Source: Umezawaea sp049997955 (GTDB lineage Bacteria; Actinomycetota; Actinomycetes; Mycobacteriales; Pseudonocardiaceae). Taken from it: a stretch of 64,000 nt of DNA. The notes beneath the pieces are model-generated. The model ran no database searches. It saw only the letters and a list, made by a program, of their open reading frames with translations, and was not told where the DNA came from. Position numbers and translations under genes: made by a program. Numbering within the stretch: the first letter of the stretch is position 1; every line of letters starts with the position of its first letter. Positions 33,694 to 41,728 of the stretch are shown piece after piece. The DNA is taken from NCBI GenBank assembly GCA_049997955.1, contig JAEBDY010000012.1, forward strand, positions 248,001 through 312,000, written 5' to 3'.

Positions 33694-35217
33694 TCAGCGC
33701 CGGGCGACGGCGACGTCGTCGAACCCGGCTCCGGTGTTGAAGACGCGCACGCCGTTGGCGCCGCTGGTGTGGCTCGTGTCCGTGACGCTGATCTTGGGCG
33801 TGGTCATGTCGTCGACGTACACCTTGATGGACGAGCCGACGGCCTCGACCCGGAGGTGGTAGCGGGTGCCGGGGGAGACGCGCATGGCCGTCGACGCCAA
33901 CGGCGTCCAGTTGTTGGACGCCTTGCCGAGCAGGACGCGGCCCGCCCCGCTGATCCCGGCGTAGTAGCCCTGGTAGCTGTCCGTTCCGGTGGCGGGCCTG
34001 GTCACCCGGAACGCGATCCCGGCGTCGCCGCTCGCGGACGCGGGGGTGACGGTCGTGTCCTGGACGAAGTTCGAGAAGTTGGTGTCCAGCAACGCCTTCC
34101 CGCCGTACGAGGACGTGGTGGTGTACCGGCCGTTCGCCGCGGTCCAGGAACCGCCGTGGGTCGTCCAGCCGAGGGCGTTGTCGTCGGCGAAGTTGTCGGC
34201 GACCTTCATGGTCACCTGCTGGATGGTGCCGTCCGCGTTGAAGCGCATGCGGTCGTAGGCGAGCTGCCGGTGGTTGGCGTCCGACCTGGTCAACGGGCGG
34301 CGGTGGTAGACGATGTACCAGATGTCCGTGCCGGGGACGTTGATCACGGAGTTGTGGCCCGACCCGGTGGCGACCGCCGAGTCCTGGGCCAGCACCCTGT
34401 CGATCTTGGCGAACGGGCCGACCGGCGAGTCGGACATCGCGTAGGAGACGGAGTAGTTCGGGCCGGTCCACCCGCCCTCGGACCACATCAGGTAGTACTT
34501 GCCGCCTCGCTTGAACATCTGCGAGCCCTCGGTGTAGTTCGCGGGCGTGATCTCCTTGAAGGTGCTGCCGTCCTCGAACCTCCCGAGGCTGGTCATGTCC
34601 CTGTTGAGCTTGGCCACGTTCGCGTGGCCCCACCCGCCGTAGTACAGGTAGGCCTGTCCGTCGGAGTCGATGAACACGTCCTGGTCGATGGGCTGCGCGC
34701 CGTTCACGAACTGGCTGACCAGCGGTGCGCCGATCGCGTCGGTGTACGGGCCCTCCGGCCGGTCGGCGACGGCGACGCCGATCCCGCCGGACTCGGCGTT
34801 GCTCTGGATGTCGTTGGCGCCGAAGTAGAGGAAGTACTTCCCGTCGCGCTCGACGGGCGCGGGAGCCCAGACGGCCCTGCGCGCCCACGACACGCTCGCG
34901 GTGGTGAGGATGTTGGGGTGCTTGGTCCAGTGCACGAGGTCAGGTGAGGAGAAGGCGTCCAGGTAGGTCTGCTCGTTGTACGGCCGCGAGGACGTCGGGT
35001 AGACCCAGTACTTGCCGCCGTAGACCTCGACGTCGGGATCCGCGTACCACCCGTCGACGAACGGGTTGCCCGCCTCGGCGGTCGAGTAGTCGGGGACCGG
35101 TGGGGCTTCGGCCGCTGTGGCCGGGACGAGACCGCCGAACAGGAGCGCGGTCAGGGTGAGCGTGGTGATCCTGGCCGAACGGCTGCGCCGCCAGGATTTG
35201 CAACGTTGTAAATCCAT
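33694..35217 (-). CDS. Secreted GH43 arabinan/xylan-degrading glycosidase
   Basis: A 507-residue secreted enzyme. The signal peptide (about 1-37: RITTLTLTALLFGGLVPATAAEA) is followed by a GH43 propeller with the catalytic base in GWYADPDVEVYGGKYWVYPTSS, then SSPDLVHWTKHPNIL, WAPAPVERDGKYFLYFGAN and the acid region YTEGSQMFKRGGKYYLMWSEGGW. The C-terminal ~170 residues form a lectin-like beta-sandwich (DNFADDNALGWTTHGGSWTAANGRYTTTS, RYHLRVEAVGSSIKVYVDD). The family fits alpha-L-arabinosidases and beta-xylosidases. The ATG lacks a ribosome site and has a well-placed promoter directly upstream; a LacI-type operator covers codons 2-8. Confidence 0.9.
   Translation of the reverse strand: MDLQRCKSWRRSRSARITTLTLTALLFGGLVPATAAEAPPVPDYSTAEAGNPFVDGWYADPDVEVYGGKYWVYPTSSRPYNEQTYLDAFSSPDLVHWTKHPNILTTASVSWARRAVWAPAPVERDGKYFLYFGANDIQSNAESGGIGVAVADRPEGPYTDAIGAPLVSQFVNGAQPIDQDVFIDSDGQAYLYYGGWGHANVAKLNRDMTSLGRFEDGSTFKEITPANYTEGSQMFKRGGKYYLMWSEGGWTGPNYSVSYAMSDSPVGPFAKIDRVLAQDSAVATGSGHNSVINVPGTDIWYIVYHRRPLTRSDANHRQLAYDRMRFNADGTIQQVTMKVADNFADDNALGWTTHGGSWTAANGRYTTTSSYGGKALLDTNFSNFVQDTTVTPASASGDAGIAFRVTRPATGTDSYQGYYAGISGAGRVLLGKASNNWTPLASTAMRVSPGTRYHLRVEAVGSSIKVYVDDMTTPKISVTDTSHTSGANGVRVFNTGAGFDDVAVARR
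35195..35214. promoter_or_regulatory. LacI-type operator inside the first codons of the GH43 gene
   Basis: GATTTGCAACGTTGTAAATC, a 20-base palindrome with a single mismatched pair and the central CG of LacI sites. It starts just after the ATG, so the repressor would sit at about +4 to +23 of the presumed leaderless transcript. Confidence 0.65.
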
Positions 35218-35224
35218 GTTGTCG

Positions 35225-35254
35225 ATCAGACCACGCCCATGCGAGGCGTGTCCA
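35225..35254 (-). promoter_or_regulatory. Promoter of the GH43 gene
   Basis: Minus strand: TGGACA (35254-35249), 18 bases, TCTGAT (35230-35225), then seven bases to the ATG. The spacing implies that transcription starts at or next to the start codon. Confidence 0.5.
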
Positions 35255-35311
35255 GCGATCGACGCAGTCCTGTCCTGGGGCACCACGGGAGTGGACAGCG
35301 GTCAAGATCCG

Positions 35312-35359
35312 CCCGACCGCCCGACCGCCCGACCGCCCGACCGCCCGACCGCCCGGCCG
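35312..35359. repeat. Tandem 8-base repeat CCCGACCG
   Basis: Five perfect copies of CCCGACCG followed by one variant (CCCGGCCG), passing into the related sequence CCCGGCGACTCGGCGACCC. No gene lies here; open frames over it encode Arg/Pro or Gly/Ala runs of no known kind. Confidence 0.9.
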
Positions 35360-35404
35360 CCCGGCGACTCGGCGACCCGGAGACCCGGAGACCACCATCC
35401 TTCG

Positions 35405-35690
35405 CACAGCGTTCTTTCCGGCGGCGCTCTCCGGGCGACCACCACCCATTCCGGCGGAACTCCTCGGCGGTGACCACCCTGTCCGGCGGCGACCTTCGGC
35501 AGCCAACAGTTCTTCCGGCGAACTCTCCGACGCGGACCACCCTTTTCGGCGGCTTTCCAGTCGTGACCTCCCGGCGGCCCACTCCAGCGGCGACCTTCCG
35601 GCAGCGGCCTTCCGCGGTCAGCGGTCCGGCGGCGACCCCTTCAGTGGCGACCCTCCGGCGGCAGCCCTTCCCACGGCCGGCCTTCACCGC
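35405..35690. repeat. Degenerate TTCCGGCGGCGACC repeats, non-coding
   Basis: About ten imperfect copies of a unit close to TTCCGGCGGCGACC, spaced roughly 15-35 bases, e.g. around 35413, 35447, 35478, 35512, 35580, 35630 and 35655. Long frames cross the stretch on both strands, but they are Arg/Pro/Thr- or Gly/Arg/Val-rich and have no ribosome site. With the 8-mer array it fills the 490-base gap between the GH43 and isochorismatase-like genes. Confidence 0.65.
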
Positions 35691-35711
35691 GGGAAGGGCC
35701 GGGCCGAGCCG

Positions 35712-36272
35712 TCAGGACGGGCTGTCGAAGGCGACTTCCTTGGTCGCGACCGTTCCGGCGGTTCGGCCGGGTGCGGACTGGAACCCCCAGTACAGGTTCG
35801 TGTGCGCGATGACCTGGTCCGGCGGCGGCGCTCCCCAGGCCGACTTGTCGCCGGTCGTGTGGGCGTCGCCGACCAGGGCCGCGTCGTAGCCCCTGGTGAA
35901 CGCTCCGTGGAGCGTGGAGCGGATGCAGGCGTCGGTCTCCGCGCCGACGACGACGAGTCGGCCGACTTCGAGGTCCGCCAGCACGGTTTCGAGGGTGGTG
36001 GCCTCGAAGGCGTCGCCGTAGTTCTTCGCGACGAGCGGCTCGCCGTCGCCCGGAACCAGTTCGGGGACGATCCGCCAGCCGTCGCTGTCCTGGACGAGTT
36101 CCTCGTCGGAGTGCTGGACCCAGACGACGGGAACCCGTTCCCGGCGGGCCTTCTCGACCAGGGCGGCCACGTTGGCGACGACGGCGTCGCGTTCGTGGGC
36201 CTCGTCGACGACACCGTTCTGGACGTCGACCACGAGGAGCGCGGTGTTCGGTCGGTTGTGGAGCGTGGTCAT
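35712..36272 (-). CDS. Isochorismatase-family cysteine hydrolase
   Basis: A 186-residue hydrolase with the full catalytic triad of the family: D16 in ALLVVDVQNGV, the Lys in VAKNYGDAFEATTL, and the Cys in VVGAETDACIRSTLHGAFTRGYDAALVGDAHTT. Members include nicotinamidases, carbamoylases and isochorismatases; the pattern here (HSDEEL, GWRIVPEL) fits a stand-alone amidase-type enzyme, not a siderophore-pathway protein. No neighbours suggest a pathway. Confidence 0.9.
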   Translation of the reverse strand: MTTLHNRPNTALLVVDVQNGVVDEAHERDAVVANVAALVEKARRERVPVVWVQHSDEELVQDSDGWRIVPELVPGDGEPLVAKNYGDAFEATTLETVLADLEVGRLVVVGAETDACIRSTLHGAFTRGYDAALVGDAHTTGDKSAWGAPPPDQVIAHTNLYWGFQSAPGRTAGTVATKEVAFDSPS

Positions 36273-36341
36273 GGTTTCCCCCTAGCTCGGATGTGCGTCG
36301 CCGACGCTAGACCACGGCACCGACAACGGCCGGGGACGCGG

Positions 36342-37325
36342 TCAGGGCACCTCGATCACGACCTGGCCGACCAGGTCGCCGACCAGGTGCGCGCGGACCG
36401 CGGCGGGTGCGTCCTCGAAGCGGAAGCGCTGGTGGACCACGGGGTGGAGGCCGTGCCGCTCGACCGCCTCCACCATCCGGCGGTGCGAGAGCGCTGTGCC
36501 GGCGGCCACCGTGCGCAGGGTTCCCGCCTTGGACGGCAGGAGGTCGCCGTCGACGCCGCCGAGGTCGACCGGATCGATCAGGACCGCCTCGCCGCCGTGG
36601 CCCAGCGCGGTGATCGACTGGTTCAGCGTGGCCGCGCCGACGGTGTCGACCACCTTGTCCACGCCGCCGGTCAGGTCGAACACCGCCGCGCCCCAGTCCG
36701 GTGTGGACGTGCTGGTGACGAATCCCGTGGCGCCCAACCGTTCCAGGTGACGACCCGTGTCGTCGTCGCCCACCACCGCGAACACCCGCGATCCGACCGC
36801 CCTGGCGAACTCCAGGGCGGACAGCGACACGCCGCCGCTGCCGATGACCAGGACCTTCGAGGCCGCGCCGACCGGTTTCCCCTCGAACAGCGCGTTCCAC
36901 GCGGTCAGTCCCGCCACCGGCAGCGTCGCGGCCTCGGCCAGGTCGAGGCCGTGCGGCGCGCGGGCCACCCGGTCGGCGGGGAGCACGACGTGTTCGGCGA
37001 GCACGCCGTCCTCCCGGCCGTGGACGTGCAGCGAGGTCACGCGGTCGCCCGCGGTCCACTCCCGCACACCGTCGCCGAGCGCGTCGACGACGCCCGCCAG
37101 CGGCACCTGGCCGCGGTGGTCCAGCGCCAGCGCCGCCACCCGGATCAGGACCTCGCCCAGTCCCGGTGCGGGGACGGGGACCTCTTCCAGTACCAGCCCA
37201 GGGCTGTCGACGGCTCCGGTCCAGCGCCTGGACGTCGTTGGGGGAGAACCGGTTCCCCACCACGGGGGAGTCGGCACGAGCGGACCGGAGCCGGGGTCGC
37301 CGGGACACGGCGGGGTCAGGCTCAC
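36342..37325 (-). CDS. MDR-family oxidoreductase with shortened N-domain
   Basis: A zinc-independent MDR protein (quinone reductase group) of about 327 residues. The Rossmann part is normal: AATLPVAGLTAWNALF, KVLVIGSGGVSLSALEFARAVGSRVFAVV, and DKVVDTVGAATLNQSI. In the N-terminal half, VLIRVAALALDHRG joins directly to QVPLAGVVDALGDGV; the ~20-25 residues that usually lie between (the NxRD...PGxDxxG loop) are missing, without loss of frame. The first ~40 residues do not match the family. I use the GTG that overlaps the upstream hydrolase stop (GTGA); a later GTG is possible. Activity is doubtful. Confidence 0.7.
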   Translation of the reverse strand: MSLTPPCPGDPGSGPLVPTPPWWGTGSPPTTSRRWTGAVDSPGLVLEEVPVPAPGLGEVLIRVAALALDHRGQVPLAGVVDALGDGVREWTAGDRVTSLHVHGREDGVLAEHVVLPADRVARAPHGLDLAEAATLPVAGLTAWNALFEGKPVGAASKVLVIGSGGVSLSALEFARAVGSRVFAVVGDDDTGRHLERLGATGFVTSTSTPDWGAAVFDLTGGVDKVVDTVGAATLNQSITALGHGGEAVLIDPVDLGGVDGDLLPSKAGTLRTVAAGTALSHRRMVEAVERHGLHPVVHQRFRFEDAPAAVRAHLVGDLVGQVVIEVP

Positions 37326-38422
37326 GTGCCGCGCGGGCCGTGCGTGATGGCCTTGTGCGTGAAGGTGGGGCGGGTGCCGGGGCTGATCCAGTGGGCGGTC
37401 AGCTCGCTGGAGGGGAAGAACTGGAGGAAGCGCGAGTCGGCCTGGGAGCGGTCCACGACGCACTTCTCCAGGATCAGGGAGTTGTACTGGTCGGCGGTGG
37501 TCTCCAGGCTGTTCGCGTTGAGCACCACCTCCTGCTGCCAGTCGCGCGCCCATCCCCGCACGCCCGGGAGCTTGCTGTGCTCGGGGGTCAGGCACTCCGC
37601 GGCGATGGCGTTCTCGCTGCTCGCCCAGATCCCGGTGTCGGTGTTCAGCATGAGGGTCTGGTTGCCGAACACGTGGCCGGGAGTGGGGATCACGGCGACG
37701 CCGGGTCCGAGCAGGACGCCGCCGTCGACGGCGAGGATGGCCTCGGTGCGGAGGTGGGCGAAGTGCTCGGCCTGGTACCACGGGCGTTGCAGCGGGTGCA
37801 GCGTGCGCATGCCCGCGATCTCGTCGCGCTGGACGATCAGGCGGGCGTTGGGGAAGAACGGGGTCACGGGGCCGCCCAGGTCGGGCTGGTCCTCCGTGGT
37901 GCCGAGCCAGCGCCGCAGGTCCTGCGTGTGGAGGTGGTCGAACAGCAGGTAGTCGACCTCCTCCGGGCGGATGCCCAGCCGTGCGAGGTGGTCGCCGACC
38001 GTCGGGTTGCTGGTGACCAGGAGCCGTTCGAGCACGGACGGGGTCTTCCTGGCCAGCGCGGCGAAGTACGGCGTGTTGCGGCCCAGTTCGACGTCGCTCG
38101 GTTCGAACAGCAGCGTCCGCGTGCGGCCGTCCGTCTCGGTCCAGCGGATCACCAGCATCCGGTTGGTGATGGTCAGGAACGGGGCGGGGGTGAGCGCCGC
38201 GCGGAACAGGCCGAACCTGGTGGGGTAGGGGAGCGTGACGAGGTCGCACGTGGTGATCCGGTCCGGCGTGCCGGAGGAGGCGAAGTCGCGGCGGAAGTCG
38301 TCGGCCCTGGAGCGGATCCACTCCAGCTTCGCGCCGAAGCCGCCCCCGACGGTCGCGAGGCCGCCGAAGGTGTCCAGCGGCGTGCCGAACGCCGACAGGT
38401 CGAACGCGTCCGGCAGCGTCAC
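37322..38422 (-). CDS. Metallo-beta-lactamase-fold hydrolase
   Basis: A 366-residue protein. The metal motif is YLLFDHLHTQDLRRWLG (an HxHxQD variant in place of HxHxDH), and a third ligand is expected in VIPTPGHVFGNQTLML. ARLIVQRDEIAGM and the segment ECLTPEHSKLPGVRGWARDW complete the pattern. This MBL subgroup is common in actinobacteria but has no firm function. It is the middle gene of a three-gene operon: SnoaL-like, hydrolase, MDR reductase, all with GTGA overlaps, under the TetR encoded divergently. Confidence 0.85.
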   Translation of the reverse strand: MTLPDAFDLSAFGTPLDTFGGLATVGGGFGAKLEWIRSRADDFRRDFASSGTPDRITTCDLVTLPYPTRFGLFRAALTPAPFLTITNRMLVIRWTETDGRTRTLLFEPSDVELGRNTPYFAALARKTPSVLERLLVTSNPTVGDHLARLGIRPEEVDYLLFDHLHTQDLRRWLGTTEDQPDLGGPVTPFFPNARLIVQRDEIAGMRTLHPLQRPWYQAEHFAHLRTEAILAVDGGVLLGPGVAVIPTPGHVFGNQTLMLNTDTGIWASSENAIAAECLTPEHSKLPGVRGWARDWQQEVVLNANSLETTADQYNSLILEKCVVDRSQADSRFLQFFPSSELTAHWISPGTRPTFTHKAITHGPRGT

Positions 38423-38910
38423 TTGAGCTCCTTGCGGGCGCCGAGGACGGCCTTCACCACGAGCAGCCAGTTCTTGGGCTTCTTGAAGTCCAGGCCGCCG
38501 ATGAGCTGCTTGAGCATGGTCAGCACGTCGAAGTAGATGCGCTCGCAGACCAGGGTCTCGTCCTCGAAGATGAAGTACGCGGTCATCCGCACCTTGAACT
38601 TGCTGCCGGTCGCGGGCACCGAGCCGAACGGCCCGAGGTGCGTGCCCAGCAGGTAGAACTCGCAGATGACGGCGTCGTCGCTGTGGCGCAGCTGGATCAT
38701 CTCGTGGTGCTGGTCGGGGAACGCGGTGCGCGTGTCGGCGTAGTAGCCGCGGACCGCCTCGTTGCCGTCGTGCACGACGCCGGTGGCGATCACCTCGTAG
38801 CGGGGGTGCGGGAACGTCGAGAGGACGTCGTCCCACTGCTGGGCGACCTCGTCGTGGAAGTGGTCGAGGACGATCTTCTCGCGCGTCGCGCGCAGGGTTT
38901 CGGTGAGCAC
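38419..38910 (-). CDS. SnoaL-like (NTF2-fold) protein
   Basis: A 163-residue protein with an NTF2-like fold of the SnoaL polyketide-cyclase/limonene hydrolase type: VLSTFPHPRYEVIATG, AVRGYYADTRTAFPDQHHEMIQLRHSDDAVICEFYLLGTHLGPFG and RMTAYFIFEDETLVCERIYFD. Such proteins bind or hydrolyse small hydrophobic molecules. The GTG at 38908-38910 has AGGAAGAG. First gene of the operon; two palindromes upstream. Confidence 0.85.
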   Translation of the reverse strand: MLTETLRATREKIVLDHFHDEVAQQWDDVLSTFPHPRYEVIATGVVHDGNEAVRGYYADTRTAFPDQHHEMIQLRHSDDAVICEFYLLGTHLGPFGSVPATGSKFKVRMTAYFIFEDETLVCERIYFDVLTMLKQLIGGLDFKKPKNWLLVVKAVLGARKELK

Positions 38911-38928
38911 GGTGGCCTCTTCCTTGAG

Positions 38929-38943
38929 ACTTACGCTGTAAGT
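38929..38943. promoter_or_regulatory. TetR operator 1 (ACTTACGCTGTAAGT)
   Basis: Arms ACTTAC/GTAAGT around GCT, between the divergent SnoaL operon and TetR gene, 19 bases upstream of the SnoaL start. A near-identical copy lies 29 bases away. Confidence 0.75.
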
Positions 38944-38957
38944 AGGACCACGATTCC

Positions 38958-38972
38958 ACTTACGGCGTAAGC
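38958..38972. promoter_or_regulatory. TetR operator 2 (ACTTACGGCGTAAGC)
   Basis: Second copy, arms CTTACG/CGTAAG. Centre-to-centre distance of 29 bases (about three turns) places the two sites on the same face of the DNA, as expected for a TetR pair that shuts both promoters. Confidence 0.75.
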
Positions 38973-38994
38973 TTGTCAACGTGGAGCAGCGCCG

Positions 38995-39645
38995 ATGAGT
39001 CCGAGGGGCCGTGCACCGCTGACCCGCGACCGGGTCGTCGCGGGCGCGTTGGCGCTGGTGGAACGGCACGGCGTGGACGCGCTGAGCATGCGCAAGCTCG
39101 CCGCGGAACTCGGCGTCGAGGCGATGTCGCTCTACAACCACGTCGCCAACAAGGACGACGTGCTCGACGCGATCGCCGAGGTCGTCTTCGCGGACGTCGC
39201 GCTGCCCCCGCCGACGGCGGACTGGCGCGCCGACGCCCGCGCCCTGGCCGACGCCTTCCGCTCGGCGGCGCTGGCCCACCCGCGCACCGCGTCGCTGAGC
39301 CTCGCCAGGCAGCTCGGCTACCCGGCCGTGCCGGTGACCGAGGCCGCGCTGGACGTCCTGGCCAGGGCGGGTTTCGGCCCCGAGCAGGCCGTCCACGCGT
39401 CGCGCACCCTGCTCGCCTACGTCATCGGCACCCTGCTCCGCGAGATCGGGTCGGAGCAGGACGCCGAGACGGGCGCGCTGCGCGAGGCGGCGCTGGTCGC
39501 CACCGGCCTGCCCAGGGTCGTGGAGTCCGCGCGGCACCTGGCCGTGTGCCACCACGGGGACGAGTACCGCTTCGGCCTGGACCTGGTGCTCGACGCGCTC
39601 GCCGCTCGGGCCGTCAGCCCAGCGGGTGCACCGTCCGAGCGATGA
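38995..39645 (+). CDS. TetR-family regulator with TetR_C_1-type ligand domain
   Basis: A 216-residue repressor. HTH: TRDRVVAGALALVERHGVDALSMRKLAAELGVEAMSLYNHVANKDDVLDAIAEVVF, the MSLYNHVxNKD form shared with TetR itself. The C-terminal domain resembles the TetR class that binds tetracycline-like and other aromatic ligands (TetR_C_1). The ATG has GGAG. It is divergent from the SnoaL-hydrolase-reductase operon with two matching palindromes between, and presumably controls it. Its last 32 bases overlap the converging sigma-factor gene. Confidence 0.88.
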   Translation: MSPRGRAPLTRDRVVAGALALVERHGVDALSMRKLAAELGVEAMSLYNHVANKDDVLDAIAEVVFADVALPPPTADWRADARALADAFRSAALAHPRTASLSLARQLGYPAVPVTEAALDVLARAGFGPEQAVHASRTLLAYVIGTLLREIGSEQDAETGALREAALVATGLPRVVESARHLAVCHHGDEYRFGLDLVLDALAARAVSPAGAPSER

Positions 39646-40504
39646 CGGAGCGCAGCTTGTCCGGGTTGGCGACGTTGTGGATGGTGGCGATCAGGCCGTG
39701 CTCGTCGAGGCCGACCACCATGGTGCCGATCACCCGGCCCGCGCCGCTGAGCACGAGCCCGGCGCCCCCGTTCAGCTCGACCACCTCGTAGGTCATGTCG
39801 GCCAGGCTGACGCCCTCGTAGGACTTGGTGCGAGCGCCGGCGAACAGGGTGGCGATCCTGGCCGCGCCGGTGATCGGCCGCATGACGTGGCGCACCTTGC
39901 CGCCGCCGTCCGTCCACAGCGTCACGTCCGGCGCCAGCAACCCCATCAGGGTGTTGATGTCCCCGCCGGTCGCCGCGGCGAAGAACCGCTCGGTCACGAC
40001 CCTCTGCCGAGCGCGGTCGGCGTGGAAGCGCGGTCGCCTGGCCCGCACGTGGCCCCGTGCGCGGTGCGCGGCCTGGCGCACTGTGTCCTCCGAGCGCGCG
40101 ACGGCGTCGGCGATCTCGGCGTAGCTGAAGGCGAACGCCTCCTTCAGCACGAACACCGCGCGTTCCAGCGGGCTCAGGCTCTCCAGCACGACCAGCAGCG
40201 CCATCGACACCGACTCCGCGGTGTCCGGGTCGTCGCCGCTGGTGAGGATCGGCTCGGGCAACCAGGGGCCGACGTAGGTCTCCCGGCGGGCCTGGGCGGA
40301 CCGCAGGCGGTCCATCGCCACGTTCGACACGATCCGCACCAGGTACGCCTTGGGGTCGGCCACCTGCGAGCGGTCGGCCGCCGACCACCTGATCCAGGCG
40401 TCCTGCACCGCGTCCTCGGCGTCGGCCGCGCTGCCGAGGATCCGGTACGCCACCGAGAACAGCAGGTTCCGGTGGTCGCCGAAGACCGCGTCGAGGTCGC
40501 TCAT
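39614..40504 (-). CDS. SigJ-type ECF sigma factor with SnoaL-like C-terminal domain
   Basis: A 296-residue ECF41-like sigma factor. Region 2: VFGDHRNLLFSVAYRILGSAADAEDAVQDAWIRWS; region 4: LSPLERAVFVLKEAFAFSYAEIADAVARSEDTVRQAAHRARGHV. The additional NTF2/SnoaL-like domain from about residue 175 (RFFAAATGGDINTLMGLLAPDVTLWTDGGGKVR) acts in this group as a built-in modulator, replacing an anti-sigma factor. ECF41 genes typically sit beside an oxidoreductase gene; here the flavoprotein upstream overlaps by four bases, fitting that rule. Confidence 0.92.
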   Translation of the reverse strand: MSDLDAVFGDHRNLLFSVAYRILGSAADAEDAVQDAWIRWSAADRSQVADPKAYLVRIVSNVAMDRLRSAQARRETYVGPWLPEPILTSGDDPDTAESVSMALLVVLESLSPLERAVFVLKEAFAFSYAEIADAVARSEDTVRQAAHRARGHVRARRPRFHADRARQRVVTERFFAAATGGDINTLMGLLAPDVTLWTDGGGKVRHVMRPITGAARIATLFAGARTKSYEGVSLADMTYEVVELNGGAGLVLSGAGRVIGTMVVGLDEHGLIATIHNVANPDKLRSVIARTVHPLG

Positions 40505-41649
40505 CGCGTGTACCTGCCGCCGCGGGGCCAGTACGAGCCCGCGCTCGGGGCGGTCTTCACCAACCCGTAGAACCGCACCACGCCCGCGCTCACCAGTTCC
40601 TTGTACCAGGCGGCCCGCCTGCCGGTCAGCGAAAGCCGCCGGGGGCTGCCGTCCGGCTTGGTGTACTGGATCACGGCGTCGTGGCGGCCGAGGCTCACCG
40701 CCTTGCTGTAGTAGCCGAACCGGAAGGGCTTGGGCCGCTTGCCGTTCAGCTCCCGCACGATCGACACCGCGGCGTGCACGGCGGTCGGCATGCCGCTCTG
40801 GCAGGTGCCGTGCAGGACGCCGAACGGCTGCCGGACCGCCGCCGCGTCGCCGACGGCGTACACCTCCGGGTGCGTCGCGGACCGCAGCGAGGAGTCGGTG
40901 ACGACCCGGCCGCGGTCGTCCACCTCCAGGCCCGCCGCCGCGGCCAGCGGCGCCGCCCTCACCCCGATGGTCCACAGCACCACGTCGGCCGCCACGCCGG
41001 TGCCGTCCGCGAGTTCCACGCGGTCCGGCAGCACTTTGACGACGTCCACCCCCGCGCGCACCCGCACGCCGAGCCGGTCCAGCGCGGCGTCCAGGTGCGC
41101 CTTGGCCTTCGGTCCCATCGCCGAGCCCGGTTCCTCGCGGCCGAGCAGCACGACGTCCAGCTCCGGGTGCTGCTCGGCGATCTCGGTCGCCGTCTCCACG
41201 CCGGTCAGCCCGCTGCCGCACACCGCGACGGTGCCGCCGTCCAGCCGCGCGGCGAGCAGTTCGGCGTCGTGCGCGCTGTCCAGGGTGTGGGCGTGGTCCT
41301 CGGCGCCGGGAACGGCGGCCGTGTCGGTCACCGCGCCCAGCGCGTAGACCAGCGTGTCGTACTCCAGCACCCGCTCGTCGTCCACGCGCACGGTGCGCGC
41401 GACGGTGTCGAGCCCGGTGACCCACCCGCGCACGAACTCCACCCCGGTGCCCTCCAGCAGGTCCGGGACGCGCAGGTCGGTCGTCCGCTGGCCGCTCGCC
41501 GTCTGGTGCAGCCGCAGCCGTTCGGTGAACCGCTCGGCCGCGTTGACGAGCGTGATCCGCACGTCCCCGCGGCGCTTGGTGCGCGCCGCCAGGTTCACCG
41601 TCGCCATCAGCCCCGTGTACCCCGCTCCGAGAACCACGATCCTGTGCAT
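40501..41649 (-). CDS. NDH-2-like FAD-dependent oxidoreductase
   Basis: A 382-residue two-dinucleotide-fold flavoprotein. The FAD motif HRIVVLGAGYTGLMATVNLA is at the N-terminus; the second NAD(P)H motif is GGTVAVCGSGLTGVETATEIAE, and the conserved TDSSLRSATHPEVYAVGDAAAV closes the FAD domain. It resembles type II NADH dehydrogenases and quinone-reducing relatives but has no C-terminal membrane helix that I can see. Coupled to the ECF41-type sigma gene, it probably is the effector or target of that sigma factor. Confidence 0.88.
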   Translation of the reverse strand: MHRIVVLGAGYTGLMATVNLAARTKRRGDVRITLVNAAERFTERLRLHQTASGQRTTDLRVPDLLEGTGVEFVRGWVTGLDTVARTVRVDDERVLEYDTLVYALGAVTDTAAVPGAEDHAHTLDSAHDAELLAARLDGGTVAVCGSGLTGVETATEIAEQHPELDVVLLGREEPGSAMGPKAKAHLDAALDRLGVRVRAGVDVVKVLPDRVELADGTGVAADVVLWTIGVRAAPLAAAAGLEVDDRGRVVTDSSLRSATHPEVYAVGDAAAVRQPFGVLHGTCQSGMPTAVHAAVSIVRELNGKRPKPFRFGYYSKAVSLGRHDAVIQYTKPDGSPRRLSLTGRRAAWYKELVSAGVVRFYGLVKTAPSAGSYWPRGGRYTR

Positions 41650-41728
41650 GTGCTTCGTCCCTTCTCGCGTCCTCCGACGACCACCAGACGAGGCGGGCCG
41701 GACCGGGCGTGAAGTGGAGTGACCGGCG

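Noticed and set aside
35312..35359. CRISPR array at the 8-base repeats
   Set aside because: The units are contiguous with no spacers and no cas genes are present.
35239..35889. 216-codon frame through the repeat region
   Set aside because: Pro/Thr/Arg low complexity, no ribosome site, and it runs into the antisense of the isochorismatase-like gene.
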